A stretch of DNA of 64,000 nucleotides from Hodarchaeum sp048939265 (GCA_048939265.1 JBHLPQ010000001.1:1-64000); one strand, 5' to 3'. Numbered from the stretch's first letter, positions 1-9,051 are shown. Translations and numbers: made by a program. Notes: a model not told the origin generated them from the sequence alone.

Positions 1-791
1 ACTTGGAAATCTGCTGCAAGTTTATCTACTGCTTCCATTTGCAGAAGTTCAGATAAACCAATTCGATTCCCCCCACTTAATGATCCTGCTACAATAACGG
101 TGATATTTTCTTTCACAAATCGGTTTTTTAAAAAATTTGATAATTGTTCCTTGATGAATCCAGGACCACCTATCACAAATTTTTTGGTTTCAGGTAAGAT
201 TTGTCTGTTGATGATCATAGCAATTTGATCAAAGAAAGATTGGGTCTGTTTTGACCGTATCTTTTCTTTGGATAATTTTCTGGAGATCCGAGATTTTTCA
301 TGAGCAACTATATTGAGATGAAAATTATCTAGCAAACCAATGCACACTTCAGCCTTGTCAGCAGCAATAAGGCAGATTTTCGGTTTCTTACTTGCTTCTT
401 CAGCCTTTTTCAGTAATTCAAGAAAATATTTTGACCATTCAGGTTTGATTATAGTTATGACGTTTGTTAATTCTAAGTTTAATGTATGATATGAACCGAT
501 AGACACATATTGTTCTGGGCCTTGGAAAATTTTTCCTTTAACGCGTAAACGATTACTTACAGAACTGTCTTGAAAAGCAAAGTCTTCAGTTTCAATTCCT
601 ATGACCATGGATATCCTTTGGCTATCATCTCCAGATCTCCCCTCGCTACCGGATCGCCTAACCCTTCGACTAGTTTTAGTTATAATGCGATCCCCGATAG
701 CAATAATATTTGAAAGAATATAAAGATCTGTTATGCTTTCTGGTCGAACGACTACCCGATTAGTTTTCATATTTGTCTTTAAAATACGCAT
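1..791 (-). CDS. pelA: Pelota (aPelota/Dom34), ribosome rescue factor, partial
   Basis: The C-terminal part runs off the left edge of the window. Pelota, an eRF1 relative, enters the empty A site of stalled ribosomes and, with aABCE1 and an aEF1A-like partner, splits the subunits. The start MRILKTNMKTNRVVVRPES, followed by a 'DLYILSNIIAIGDRI' segment, is the usual Pelota N-terminal Sm-like domain. A basic loop (RRVRRSGSEGRSGDD) and the central-domain segment 'KFVIGGPGFIKEQL' also fit the family. ATG at 789-791 gives the expected N-terminus. It is the last gene of a minus-strand group after L10e and Pth2, both also linked to translation. The family call is firm; the C-terminus cannot be judged. 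Confidence 0.9.
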   Translation of the reverse strand, partial: MRILKTNMKTNRVVVRPESITDLYILSNIIAIGDRIITKTSRRVRRSGSEGRSGDDSQRISMVIGIETEDFAFQDSSVSNRLRVKGKIFQGPEQYVSIGSYHTLNLELTNVITIIKPEWSKYFLELLKKAEEASKKPKICLIAADKAEVCIGLLDNFHLNIVAHEKSRISRKLSKEKIRSKQTQSFFDQIAMIINRQILPETKKFVIGGPGFIKEQLSNFLKNRFVKENITVIVAGSLSGGNRIGLSELLQMEAVDKLAADFQ

Positions 792-833
792 CACTACTCA
801 CTAACCAGATCTTTGTACCCCTTACAGTTGAGA

Positions 834-1190
834 TTAAAATAGCTTTAAGGAAGAAGTGATTTCTTCGACTTCTTTTTGATTATGAGGCCCGATTCCTAGA
901 GCTGTTGTTGTACCGGGAGGCAGTTGAGTTCTTCCTGCATCATCTATTTTTACTACAATAACTCCTGTAGACAATAATTTTTTTTCAAGGGCTAATAATT
1001 TTTCCTCAGACTCGACAGCTAAGACAACCTTCTTCTGTCCTGTGTTCCACCAAAGTGAAAATTGATTTGGTTTCTCTTGTTTCGATCTAATGGCAGATGC
1101 AACAGCGGCATGCGAAGCTTGGGCTGCAGCCTTACCTTTTGACATGTTTAGGTCTTTTCTAAGTACAATTACTTGTTTTGGTTCAAACAA
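834..1190 (-). CDS. pth: Peptidyl-tRNA hydrolase, archaeal/eukaryotic type (Pth2)
   Basis: Pth2 cleaves the ester bond of peptidyl-tRNAs that drop off the ribosome, recycling tRNA in the cytosol. The 118-residue length is typical. The N-terminal 'QVIVLRKDLNMSKGKAAAQASHAA' region (residues 7-30) holds the catalytic Lys/Gly-Lys segment, and 'DDAGRTQLPPGTTTALGIGP' (about 83-102) is the conserved C-terminal family motif. It sits 42 bases before the Pelota gene on the same strand. Both proteins act on stalled or aborted translation, so a shared transcript is plausible. There is no sign of truncation. Confidence 0.95.
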   Translation of the reverse strand: MFEPKQVIVLRKDLNMSKGKAAAQASHAAVASAIRSKQEKPNQFSLWWNTGQKKVVLAVESEEKLLALEKKLLSTGVIVVKIDDAGRTQLPPGTTTALGIGPHNQKEVEEITSSLKLF

Positions 1191-1533
1191 TAGAAACCAT
1201 ATCCTTAGTCAATGAGATATAAATCAGTGAGGTACATGGACATCATTAACGAATTCATATGGTGTCCAATCATGAATCCGTCTCAGTTTAGGTCAGTTTC
1301 ATCATTTTGTCTTAAGCTTTCCCAGTGAAATTTAATCCAATGAACCATGTAATTATAACGTGTCATATTGATTTATGATTTGCGGACTAAAATCTTCAGT
1401 ACATACTTGAGGAGTGGAAATCATTTAATTGAATTTTCCCATGTATCCAAAAAGAGAAAGCCCAATTACGATGATCATATATCATTAAAAAGGATAAATT
1501 CATACTGGTAAGTGAAAAATAGAAACTAGATCG
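1191..1533. other. Intergenic, no gene seen
   Basis: This 343-base AT-rich stretch lies between the L10e stop and the Pth2 start. I found no ORF with recognisable content, no tRNA T-arm motif and no stable hairpin. It probably carries the promoter for the pth-pelA pair, but no single TATA box stands out. Confidence 0.4.
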
Positions 1534-2052
1534 TCACATAACCAATTCTTGACCTTTCGTGATCTTTATCCGACAGGGAGCAGGAAATTTCGCCTTTCCA
1601 CGTCTTAATGCATCCTTAGCTAAAGCAACATGCTCAGGGTACGTTCGAACAAATAAAATCCTATCACCCTCAAAAACCCTAGCTGCCACGCTGATGATCT
1701 TTCCAAAAGCCTTACGCATACCATCTTGCAAACGATCCGCTCCAGCGCCAGTCATCATCTTATTTTCACGAATTCTGTGATGAGGATACACACAAACGCG
1801 ATAATGATAGTTCTCTCGTCCGATTTTTCGGGTTAAAAAGCGGTTTACATGTATACGTGCAGCTTCAAGAGCATTATGCGAAATTTGACACCGTTCATCA
1901 GTAATCAAAGATATCTCGAGTGGGAACTCTTTCCCTGGTGATCCAAAATCAAAAGCACGAATCTTAGGTTCAGGACCACCTTTAATGAATTTTTTACGGG
2001 TGTAGGGTGGTCTATCGACCCGAGAATAACAGTAGGCAGGTCGTTTTCCCAT
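1534..2052 (-). CDS. rpl10e: Ribosomal protein L10e (uL16)
   Basis: This is a large-subunit protein near the tRNA sites of the ribosome and the archaeal/eukaryotic counterpart of bacterial L16. The start MGKRPAYCYSRVDRPPYTRK is diagnostic. 'RENKMMTGAGADRLQDGMR' (about 96-114) is the conserved flexible-loop region, and 'GKAKFPAPCRIKI' is the usual C-terminal block. The 172-residue length is normal. It stands first in the minus-strand group with pth and pelA, though a 481-base gap (stop at 1534 to pth start at 1190, plus UTR) makes a separate promoter for the latter two likely. Confidence 0.97.
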   Translation of the reverse strand: MGKRPAYCYSRVDRPPYTRKKFIKGGPEPKIRAFDFGSPGKEFPLEISLITDERCQISHNALEAARIHVNRFLTRKIGRENYHYRVCVYPHHRIRENKMMTGAGADRLQDGMRKAFGKIISVAARVFEGDRILFVRTYPEHVALAKDALRRGKAKFPAPCRIKITKGQELVM

Positions 2053-2314
2053 ATAATTTCAACTCCGATGACTTTACTCGGTCTTTCAACTGAATTCAGA
2101 GCTGTATTCGATGAATGCGTCTGAATTTCTCTTATTTAAGCTCCTTCCTAATCAGCATTATAAACTTATGCAGCTGATTCTCATCCAAATAAAGTCTCTG
2201 AAAAGAGGATCATATTGCTATTTTATTACATAACAGAAATCTTAAAGGTTATATCACACATAAAACCACGAAATAAGGACTCATTGTTATAAATCGAAAA
2301 TAGAGGTAGAAGTA

Positions 2315-2533
2315 ATGGTAGAGATCCCTTTTTCATCTGTTGACCGAATTATTCGGAGAGGGGGAGAAGGGAGGGTGTCAAAATCTGCGATAATAGCCCT
2401 TCAAGAGGAATTGGAGGAATATGGCGTTTCATTAGCTAAAACAGCTTGGGAATTTGCCAAATATGCTGGTAAAAAAACACTTGAGGGTAAGGACATCAAG
2501 TTAGCCATAAAAAAGAATAAAATGGAAAAATAA
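2315..2533 (+). CDS. Archaeal histone
   Basis: This small DNA-packaging protein is a single histone fold without tails. The 72 residues show 'IPFSSVDRIIRRGGEGRVSK' at the start, a long central helix, and 'AKYAGKKTLEGKDIKLAIKK' at the end. The RxSK and the ARHAGRKTxxxxDIxLA-like pattern are hallmarks of HMf-type histones. The glycine-rich turn 'RRGGEGRVS' matches loop 1, which contacts DNA. The gene is alone on the plus strand, with divergent L10e upstream and a T-rich tract just after the stop. Confidence 0.95.
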   Translation: MVEIPFSSVDRIIRRGGEGRVSKSAIIALQEELEEYGVSLAKTAWEFAKYAGKKTLEGKDIKLAIKKNKMEK

Positions 2534-2560
2534 CTTTTTCTGGTTTTTTCTTTCCTGCTA
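2532..2560 (+). terminator. T-rich archaeal terminator after the histone gene
   Basis: Runs of T (TTTTT, TTTTTT, TTT) begin directly at the histone stop codon. Archaeal RNA polymerase commonly ends at such tracts without a hairpin. Called from composition only. Confidence 0.35.
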
Positions 2561-2828
2561 CCCATAATTTAAAATTCTCTGAATTCGTGTGTTATTACAG
2601 CAAGCAAAATGAATAAATCTTGGTCCTGCAGGTTTATTCGATAAATAGTTAATATATTAAAGAGCCTCAAAGGATTAGTATCTAGAGATCCCCGCTTGTA
2701 GGTGATTTCTATTCCGAGGTAACCTAAATCAACATAATTTAGATCAATACATTATTTAAATCCAAACTAAAAACAATGCGCAAGTGGAACCGCATATCAC
2801 CATTATAATCATAACTTTACGCTAATAC

Positions 2829-2840
2829 ATTATAAATCAT
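2829..2840 (+). promoter_or_regulatory. Possible TATA box for dnaG
   Basis: CATTATAAATCA lies about 45 bases before the dnaG ATG, which would leave a leader of roughly 20-25 nt. The rest of the 349-base gap from 2534 to 2882 holds no ORF or RNA that I recognise. The assignment rests on spacing and an AT-rich match only. Confidence 0.3.
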
Positions 2841-2882
2841 TAATCCTTACCGTGAAATATAATCTATATGTCATAATGAAAT

Positions 2883-4166
2883 ATGCAGTTTCACCTAGCG
2901 ACTATTGGAGGTGAAACAACCGTGGTAAATGAAGAGGATATCGATACTTCAACCGTAAAATATCTCATCCATGAAAAATTTAGTATCAACGGTGTGGCTG
3001 AACGTTCAGATATTATTGGCGCACTGTTTGGTCAGACCGAGGGATTAATTGGTGAGGGCTTAGATTTACGTGAACTTCAAAAAACATCAAGAATAGGAAG
3101 AATTGCTGTAAAATTACAGTATCAAAAAAAGCAACGAAAAACTACAGGAACCATCATTGTCCCATCCTCACTGGATCGGGTTGAAACAGCTTTGCTTGCG
3201 GCTGCTTTGGAAACTGTAGATCGTGTTGGACCTTGTGTTGGTAAGATCTCTTTATTAAAAATTGAAGATGTCCGTGAGAGTAAGCGCAGGCAGATTATTA
3301 CCCGTGCGTCTCAAATTTTAAAGACTTGGGATCATGAGGTAGCTCCAGATTCTATCTCAGTTTTAGAAGAAGTTCTAAGAGAAGCTCGAATAAGTATAAT
3401 TCAAAAATATGGAAAAGAAGATTTACCATCTGGTCCTGGTATCCAAGATAGTGACAATTTGATAATCGTTGAAGGACGAGCTGATGTTGTTAATCTTTTA
3501 AAGCATGGATTTCGGAATGTTATTGCTGTACAGGGAACAAACGTTCCTCCAGATGTGATTGAACTCACTCGAAAAAAAGTAACAACTGCTTTTCTAGATG
3601 GTGACCATGGTGGTGATCTCATTCTTAGAGAGCTTATTCATCTTACAGATCTAGACTACGTTGCCAGAGCTCCCCAAAATCGAGAAGTTGAAGAATTATC
3701 TAGCAAGGAGATTCTGAAGGCCCTACGGACTAAAATTCCAATTGAACAAATTATGAAAGAGATGAATATTTCCCCAGACGACATTGAATCAGAAGAATCA
3801 TCTAATAAGTCAAGTTCAGAAACAGAGCCAAAAGAAATCCCTATAATTGTTAGGTCCCAACCGAGCTCTTATGTAACGTCAAAAATCCCCAAAAACTTCG
3901 CTCAATTCCTTGAAAATCTCTCAGAACAAGAAGCCATTTTACTTGGGGCAAAATCTGAGATTTTAAGGGAACATATAGCTATCAGTGAACTACATGATAT
4001 CATTCTCGAGACTGAGGATGTTTCAGCAATAATATTCGATGGTATTATCACCCAAAGACTGCTCGATGTCGCCTCAGAAAGAGGAATAAAAGCTATTGTT
4101 GGTGCTAAACAACACGATGTTACAAAAAAACCGCTTGATATAGATATATACACTTTTTCTGAATGA
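2883..4166 (+). CDS. dnaG: Archaeal DnaG-type primase (TOPRIM)
   Basis: Archaeal DnaG can make RNA primers in vitro and is also a core subunit of the archaeal exosome. The N-terminal region (1-160) has the family block 'STVKYLIHEKFSINGVAERSDIIGALFGQTEGL'-like sequence. The TOPRIM domain follows: 'NLIIVEGRADVVNLLKHG' (about 192-209) holds the catalytic Glu, and 'TAFLDGDHGGDLILREL' (about 235-251) holds the DxD metal site. The C-terminal third (about 300-427) is an acidic linker and a small alpha/beta region. The 427-residue length is normal. An ATG at 2876 is out of frame, so the 2883 ATG is used. No exosome partner gene is adjacent. Confidence 0.95.
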   Translation: MQFHLATIGGETTVVNEEDIDTSTVKYLIHEKFSINGVAERSDIIGALFGQTEGLIGEGLDLRELQKTSRIGRIAVKLQYQKKQRKTTGTIIVPSSLDRVETALLAAALETVDRVGPCVGKISLLKIEDVRESKRRQIITRASQILKTWDHEVAPDSISVLEEVLREARISIIQKYGKEDLPSGPGIQDSDNLIIVEGRADVVNLLKHGFRNVIAVQGTNVPPDVIELTRKKVTTAFLDGDHGGDLILRELIHLTDLDYVARAPQNREVEELSSKEILKALRTKIPIEQIMKEMNISPDDIESEESSNKSSSETEPKEIPIIVRSQPSSYVTSKIPKNFAQFLENLSEQEAILLGAKSEILREHIAISELHDIILETEDVSAIIFDGIITQRLLDVASERGIKAIVGAKQHDVTKKPLDIDIYTFSE

Positions 4167-4182
4167 TGTGTGTGTAGGTAAG

Positions 4183-4204
4183 GCAGGACACCTGCACTTT
4201 TTTT
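4183..4204 (+). terminator. Hairpin plus T-run after dnaG
   Basis: The stem GCAGG (4183-4187) pairs with CCTGC (4191-4195) around a 3-base loop and is followed by a run of seven T. It lies 17 bases after the dnaG stop, as expected for a terminator. Confidence 0.5.
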
Positions 4205-4341
4205 ATTGGACTAATTCTTCTCAGTAAATTCTGTTTTAATTCGTTAAAAAATAAAATTAAAGATGGATCTGTAGCCCTAAACACTAACTCTCAGCTACAT
4301 ATTCAGTCATTCGACCTTATTCAGCCGAGTTCTCTTGTGAA

Positions 4342-4432
4342 GGGCTTTAACGATCCAAATAATCCTGTTGGTTAGAAGGGTTAACCCTAACGCTCATCGT
4401 TGGGTGACACACCCAGTCTCGTGCGAGAGCCC
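4342..4432. ncRNA. Candidate structured RNA with a four-way junction
   Basis: Several perfect helices nest here. P1 is GGGCT (4342-4346) with AGCCC (4428-4432). P2 is AACGAT (4349-4354) with ATCGTT (4396-4401). Inside P2 is a bulged hairpin, GTTA/TAAC plus GGG/CCC around TTAA (4371-4391). P3 is GGGTG/CACCC (4402-4414) and P4 is TCTC/GAGA (4417-4428). Together they form a cloverleaf-like junction in otherwise AT-rich intergenic DNA between the dnaG terminator and coaD. No T-loop, SRP, RNase P or 5S signature is visible, so the class is unknown. All pairs are Watson-Crick, so the strand cannot be decided. The rest of the 4167-4627 gap holds no gene that I see. Confidence 0.35.
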
Positions 4433-4627
4433 GTCTCCTAATCTTATCGGATTAAAGAGCTCTGGATATCTCTGCTTATTTGCACCATGAATCATTAAGA
4501 TCATCAGGTCCTCGAAAAGCAGAATTTTTTTCCTTCATTGCCATCATAAACAATGTTAATTTAATTCAAAAATTTTTCCTTTCATTAAAGTCAGGAAACC
4601 TATAACCTTATTCAAGGAGTAAATTTC

Positions 4628-5095
4628 TTGAAAAAATTTGAAAACATTGGTCTAGGTGGAACATTTGATCGCTTACATCCAGGACACACGCTTTTTCTGG
4701 ATATTGCTGCGTATTTTGGACATCATGTCCATGTTGGACTAATTAGTTCAAGCTATCTGAACAAAACACAAAAAAAGCATTTTGAGATAATTCAAAATTA
4801 TAAAATTCGTCAGGAAGCAGTTGAAAGTTTTTTATCAAAAAGAAATGCTCAGTGTCAAATAACCAAGATCGATTCTCCTGGCATGGATCAAAAACTAGCC
4901 AGTGATGCAAAGTTAGGTGCTTTAGTTGTATCTCAAGAAACTTATGGTGGAGCAAATGCCATTAATCATTTACGTATTTCAAAAGGAAGAACCAAACTTA
5001 CTATTATTATCATCCCCCGAGTTCTTCGAGCTAATGGTACCCTAGAAAGTAGTACAAGATTAAGGGGGGAGGAAAAAGGTTTCTTTGATCATTAA
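4628..5095 (+). CDS. coaD: Phosphopantetheine adenylyltransferase, archaeal type
   Basis: It joins 4'-phosphopantetheine and ATP to give dephospho-CoA, the penultimate step of coenzyme A synthesis. 'GLGGTFDRLHPGHTLFLDIA' (about 8-27) is the nucleotidyltransferase signature, with the HxGH-like PGHT binding ATP. The C-terminus shows 'SSTRLRGEE', matching the ISSTxIR-type motif. The 155-residue length fits the archaeal family rather than the bacterial one. The start is TTG at 4628, supported by a GGAG ribosome binding site at 4615-4618. No other CoA pathway gene is adjacent. Confidence 0.9.
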   Translation: MKKFENIGLGGTFDRLHPGHTLFLDIAAYFGHHVHVGLISSSYLNKTQKKHFEIIQNYKIRQEAVESFLSKRNAQCQITKIDSPGMDQKLASDAKLGALVVSQETYGGANAINHLRISKGRTKLTIIIIPRVLRANGTLESSTRLRGEEKGFFDH

Positions 5096-5422
5096 TGGAA
5101 AGACACCTCAGAACTCAAGATCTTCATCATTTAAGACTTTAGAAAAATTATTCTGAGCCTTATCGGGAGGGCTAGAGCCATCATTGGATCCTTCCAACGA
5201 TTATTTTAGGTATTAATAGTTATAAGCTTATCGGTACTTAGTTTTACCTGAAAAAAACCAATCATCTCCTTAATCAAAAAATCCTTTAGCATGTTTCATA
5301 CTGACAAAATCAAGGCCCACTCGAAAGAGAAGAACTTGAACTGAGAGATAGGTAAATAACTTCGAACTATTGGGTACAAAATGCTTATTTTGATCATTAC
5401 CAAATAAAACGGAAAAAAAAAG
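5096..5422. other. Intergenic, no gene seen
   Basis: This 327-base AT-rich gap between coaD and the S2P-like protease shows no credible ORF, tRNA arm or strong hairpin on either strand. Confidence 0.4.
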
Positions 5423-6616
5423 ATGGACCCATTTGTTTTCTTAATCATTGTTGGATTTAGCTGGATTTCTTTAAACGCTATTGCTCGGATCCATTGGTTC
5501 GATGTGAAAAATCCTGAAGTTGGATTAGGATATGCGTTCTACCGTACCAAAAGATTGAACCATCTTATCGACCGACTTTCGAGTAAAGGGAAAGTAATTT
5601 GGAAATTTCTTTGGGATATTGGAATAATTTCAGGATTAGGAATTCTAATTGTTGGTCTGGCATTTTTTACTCTAAATATACCATTGTTTTTCCTACCTGC
5701 TAGCGATGGGACGAGCTCTGCTATTGCTGTGACCCCTGTGATTCCTGGAATAACTATTTCTTTTCAAAGTCTCCCATATTTCTTAGTAGCAATAATGATT
5801 GGAGCCATAGCTCATGAATTTGCTCATGGAATCGCTGCACGAGTAGAGGAGGTTGATCTGAAAAGCACTGGAATCTTTATATTCCTATTATTCTTTGGAG
5901 CATTTGTTGAACCTGATGAAGAGGTTTTCAATCAAAAATCTCGTCGATCTAAAGCACGTATCATGGCTGCTGGCGCATTGGCTAATATGATTGTTGCAGT
6001 TATATTCATTATAATCCTGATTCTCCCTTTTGGATTTCCCCTATTGATTGCACCTCTTTATCAAACGGAATCAAGTGGAGCTCTTATTATAGATGTAATT
6101 CCTAATAAACCAGCAGCTCAAGCAGGGATAAAAGCAGGATTTGCTATTATTGCTATAAACTCATCTAGTGATTTTACAAATATAACATCAGCTGCTGATT
6201 TTCAACAATATGCTAATTCATCTATTATCCCAAATCAGACTCTCACATTCCATTTTGCCAAAGGAGGAAAACCTATCACTCTCGAAACAGTTGCCCGTGA
6301 CGATAATCAGAGTAAAGGTTTCATCGGTATTCGTACATGGGAGTATCTTAAATCTCGGTTTTTCGGATCGTCTCCCTTAGTAAATTTAATCCCCTACTGG
6401 ACGCTTAATACCATTCTATATGGTTTTATGTTAAATCTTATGTTTGCTATAATCAATTTATTACCAATCCCCTTTTTAGACGGAGATAAGCTGTTAACTG
6501 CCTTTTTAGGTCCCAAATTTAGCAGATTCTTGCCATGGATCCGATATTTCGCATTAGGAATATTGGGGATTAATATACTTCTTTCATTGTATTTTATGGG
6601 ATGGCCACAACTCTAA
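5423..6616 (+). CDS. Site-2-protease-like membrane metalloprotease (M50) with PDZ domain
   Basis: M50 proteases cut transmembrane or membrane-proximal segments of substrates. The zinc site 'HEFAHG' lies at about residues 131-136 inside a hydrophobic helix, and the second site 'NLLPIPFLDGDKL' at about 345-357 provides the aspartate ligand. Between them is a soluble PDZ-like region (about 205-300, 'GALIIDVIPNKPAAQAGIKAG'-type start). There are at least six hydrophobic segments. The ATG at 5423 follows an A-rich stretch without a clear ribosome binding site. The substrate is unknown. The gene appears to stand alone. Confidence 0.88.
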   Translation: MDPFVFLIIVGFSWISLNAIARIHWFDVKNPEVGLGYAFYRTKRLNHLIDRLSSKGKVIWKFLWDIGIISGLGILIVGLAFFTLNIPLFFLPASDGTSSAIAVTPVIPGITISFQSLPYFLVAIMIGAIAHEFAHGIAARVEEVDLKSTGIFIFLLFFGAFVEPDEEVFNQKSRRSKARIMAAGALANMIVAVIFIIILILPFGFPLLIAPLYQTESSGALIIDVIPNKPAAQAGIKAGFAIIAINSSSDFTNITSAADFQQYANSSIIPNQTLTFHFAKGGKPITLETVARDDNQSKGFIGIRTWEYLKSRFFGSSPLVNLIPYWTLNTILYGFMLNLMFAIINLLPIPFLDGDKLLTAFLGPKFSRFLPWIRYFALGILGINILLSLYFMGWPQL

Positions 6617-6881
6617 GATGTAGTAATTACAAATTCTAAGCGATTTGCGAAGTAAATACTATCCTTTTCAGAGATGAATTAGTTCTACCTCGATTCATTC
6701 CAGTTATAGCTCCTAGACGCTGAGTAAAAATCGAAAGATATTCTCTTGTATGCAGATTAAACAGGTTCATGGATTTTCAATGCCGATACACAATGGATAA
6801 TAAAAGAAGGGTTAATTAATCCATTTAGCATGAGAAATTTATAATTGATTTTAATTGATGCATACTTAGGAATGGATTCAA

Positions 6882-7508
6882 ATGGCAGCCATTGATATAG
6901 TCGATAACTTATTGCACAATCTGGTGTTTTGGAGTTTCCTAATTCTTATTCTAGGTGGTCTCTTGGCAGCATCATGGCTATTGGTGCGATTGGCTGGTGT
7001 AAGCTCTGATGATATGTCAGGGATTGTTGATAAATTGTCCTTAGTAGGATTTCCAGTAGGTGTTCTTGCACTTATTACAATAGGGGCTGGATTGCTCTTA
7101 TGGTCTACAATGGGAGAACCTGGACCTGAATTTATTGATGAATATCCTGCTTTTGATCTAATTACAATCATTTGTTTGGGAATCCTCAGTCTTGTCTTAA
7201 TACTTCGACCAATCAAAGATTTCAGAATTGGTGCGTTCATCTCCCTAGCAGTTGGTCTTCTCGGAGCTGGATTATTAATTTTCCTTGGAGCTGAATCAAT
7301 TCAATTCTTAGCCATTGTATTTGTGATTATTTTTCTTGCCCTTTATCTCTCAATTAAGTTGATTGAAGACCTTTACCTTCTCGTCGCAGAAGTCTTATCC
7401 TCCCCCATAATCTCTATAGCAGTTGGAATTCTTTGTATTATCCAAGGATTACTTCAATTCCTAGGATTTTCAATCGGGGGAATAATAATGTTTTTCCTTG
7501 GAGGATAA
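6882..7508 (+). CDS. Hypothetical polytopic membrane protein
   Basis: Family not recognised. The 208 residues are almost wholly hydrophobic, with about six membrane spans separated by short polar turns such as 'GEPGPEFIDEY' (about 86-96) and 'RPIKDFR' (about 109-115). There are no conserved charged or cysteine motifs within the spans to suggest catalysis or transport. Gly-Leu-rich helices resemble archaeal DUF373-type proteins, but this is only a weak resemblance. It lies 266 bases after the S2P-like protease and converges with the NusA-like gene. Confidence 0.6.
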   Translation: MAAIDIVDNLLHNLVFWSFLILILGGLLAASWLLVRLAGVSSDDMSGIVDKLSLVGFPVGVLALITIGAGLLLWSTMGEPGPEFIDEYPAFDLITIICLGILSLVLILRPIKDFRIGAFISLAVGLLGAGLLIFLGAESIQFLAIVFVIIFLALYLSIKLIEDLYLLVAEVLSSPIISIAVGILCIIQGLLQFLGFSIGGIIMFFLGG

Positions 7509-7514
7509 GAGAGT

Positions 7515-8135
7515 TTAACTTTGAATTTCCAAGCGAACAGGATTCTTTGATATCATCTCAGCAATCTGTTTCAGCTGATCTAGGGGAAATCTAAGCAATT
7601 TTGGATCTCCCCGTAACGTGATCTTTAATTCAATATCACCCTCTGGGGGGGCAAAGATCTGATCAATTTCCAGAATATCCAGTGGAGCAAAGAAATCAGC
7701 AAAAGTTTTTCGTGTGTCAGATTTTCTCTCAATAATTTCAATGGGTTTTCTGATTTCAGTTTCGATAAATTGTCTAACTTCATCATTTTCCAGAATATTA
7801 TACCCATTCCGTGTTAAAAGCACAATAGATCCATTCAATTGCTGTGCACGATCCAAGGTCACATTCTGAAGTTGTTTCGGAAATCGTTGTTCAGCTTTAG
7901 CGAAAGCAATTGAAACATCAACGTCGAGTTGTGTGATTTTCTTTTTTCGAAGTTTTTGTTTGCATTTTTTACATAATACTCCGGTTTTCGCACAAAAGTT
8001 ACAAATAGGGGTTATAACCACGTATTTGGCCTCATCGTTTCTATATTTTTTTTCCCAATCCTTAAGTAATCTTAGATTATTTAAATAATTTCTCCTAATA
8101 AAAGCAGATTTTATATTATGAAGCTCATAGAACAC
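7515..8135 (-). CDS. NusA-like RNA-binding protein with zinc finger and KH region
   Basis: Archaeal proteins of this type carry a zinc-binding pair followed by a KH fold and are usually annotated as NusA-like transcription factors. Here 'CNFCAKTGVLCKKCKQKL' (about 45-62) gives four cysteines in CxxC...CxxC order. A helical linker and a KH-like region follow (about 105-140, 'NGSIVLLTRNGYNILENDEV'). The C-terminal 65 residues are an unassigned alpha/beta segment. The start at 8135 overlaps the argF stop by 11 bases, so the two are probably co-translated. RNA target and exact role are unknown. Confidence 0.65.
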   Translation of the reverse strand: MFYELHNIKSAFIRRNYLNNLRLLKDWEKKYRNDEAKYVVITPICNFCAKTGVLCKKCKQKLRKKKITQLDVDVSIAFAKAEQRFPKQLQNVTLDRAQQLNGSIVLLTRNGYNILENDEVRQFIETEIRKPIEIIERKSDTRKTFADFFAPLDILEIDQIFAPPEGDIELKITLRGDPKLLRFPLDQLKQIAEMISKNPVRLEIQS

Positions 8136-9051
8136 TCTTCAATACTGCAGCTACGGTATGTAATCGATTCTCAGCCTCATCGAAAACAACAGAATGCTCA
8201 CCATAAATTATGTCATCTGTAACTTCTTCTTCGTGCCGAGGAAGGCAATGCAAAAAGATAAAATCTTTATCAGAGTGCTGAACTAGCTGATTATTAACTT
8301 GAAACCCACTAAATTTTCTTAGTTTCTCTTGTTTTTCTGCTTCCTGACCCATGGAAATAAAAGTGTCTGTTACTACCACATTTGCATCTGTTGCTGCAGC
8401 AATAGGGTCGGAAGTCAATTTAATTTGTTCTGACGATAACGAGCTATTTTTACAGTACTTTAAAACACTAGGATTCGGCTCATATCCTTCAGGTGTTGCT
8501 ATATACATATTCATTCCCATTTTAACGGAAGAAATCATTAAAGAATGACATACATTATTTCCATCTCCAATCCACGCGATATTTACCCCTTTTAGTTTCC
8601 CAAGATGCTCTTCAATCGTCATAATGTCTGCTAAACCTTGAAGAGGATGAAATAGATCAGAGAGCGCGTTGATTACAGGTATACCCGAGTGTTCTGCTAG
8701 AGTTTCTACATCATTATGGTCAAAGACCCGAGCAAGAATTCCAGATACCATTCGACCTAAAACTTTTGCTGTATCATACAACGATTCGTTTACTCCTAGT
8801 TGAATGTCGTCCTTTCCTAAAAACAAGGCATGGCCCCCTAGCTCGACCATTGCTGTCTCTGTTGACACACGAGTCCTAGTAGATCGTTTTTGAAAGATCA
8901 TTCCCAAGGTTTTTCCTTTCAAGGGTTGATCCCTCACATATTGGGGCCTATTGGCTTTAAATTTCAAAGCTTCATCTAGAAAAAACCGGATTTCTTCAGT
9001 TGAAAGATCTTTAAGTGTTAGTAAGGACCTTCCTTTCATATTTATCGTCAT
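8125..9051 (-). CDS. argF: Ornithine carbamoyltransferase
   Basis: It transfers the carbamoyl group of carbamoyl phosphate to ornithine, giving citrulline in arginine synthesis. 'STRTR' (57-61) binds carbamoyl phosphate, 'HPLQGLADIMTI' (about 136-147) is the second substrate motif, and 'HCLPRH' near residue 268 is the ornithine-site cysteine loop. The 308-residue length is normal for an anabolic OTCase. An ATG at 9051 and a second in-frame ATG four codons later are both possible. No other arginine gene is in the window. The downstream partner is the overlapping NusA-like gene. Confidence 0.96.
   Translation of the reverse strand: MTINMKGRSLLTLKDLSTEEIRFFLDEALKFKANRPQYVRDQPLKGKTLGMIFQKRSTRTRVSTETAMVELGGHALFLGKDDIQLGVNESLYDTAKVLGRMVSGILARVFDHNDVETLAEHSGIPVINALSDLFHPLQGLADIMTIEEHLGKLKGVNIAWIGDGNNVCHSLMISSVKMGMNMYIATPEGYEPNPSVLKYCKNSSLSSEQIKLTSDPIAAATDANVVVTDTFISMGQEAEKQEKLRKFSGFQVNNQLVQHSDKDFIFLHCLPRHEEEVTDDIIYGEHSVVFDEAENRLHTVAAVLKSVL

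Noticed and set aside
4321..4440. A hidden tRNA, SRP RNA or RNase P RNA at the structured region
   Set aside because: The D-loop-like GTTGGTTAG lacks a matching stem, no T-loop is present on either strand even allowing an intron, and SRP and RNase P core motifs are missing.
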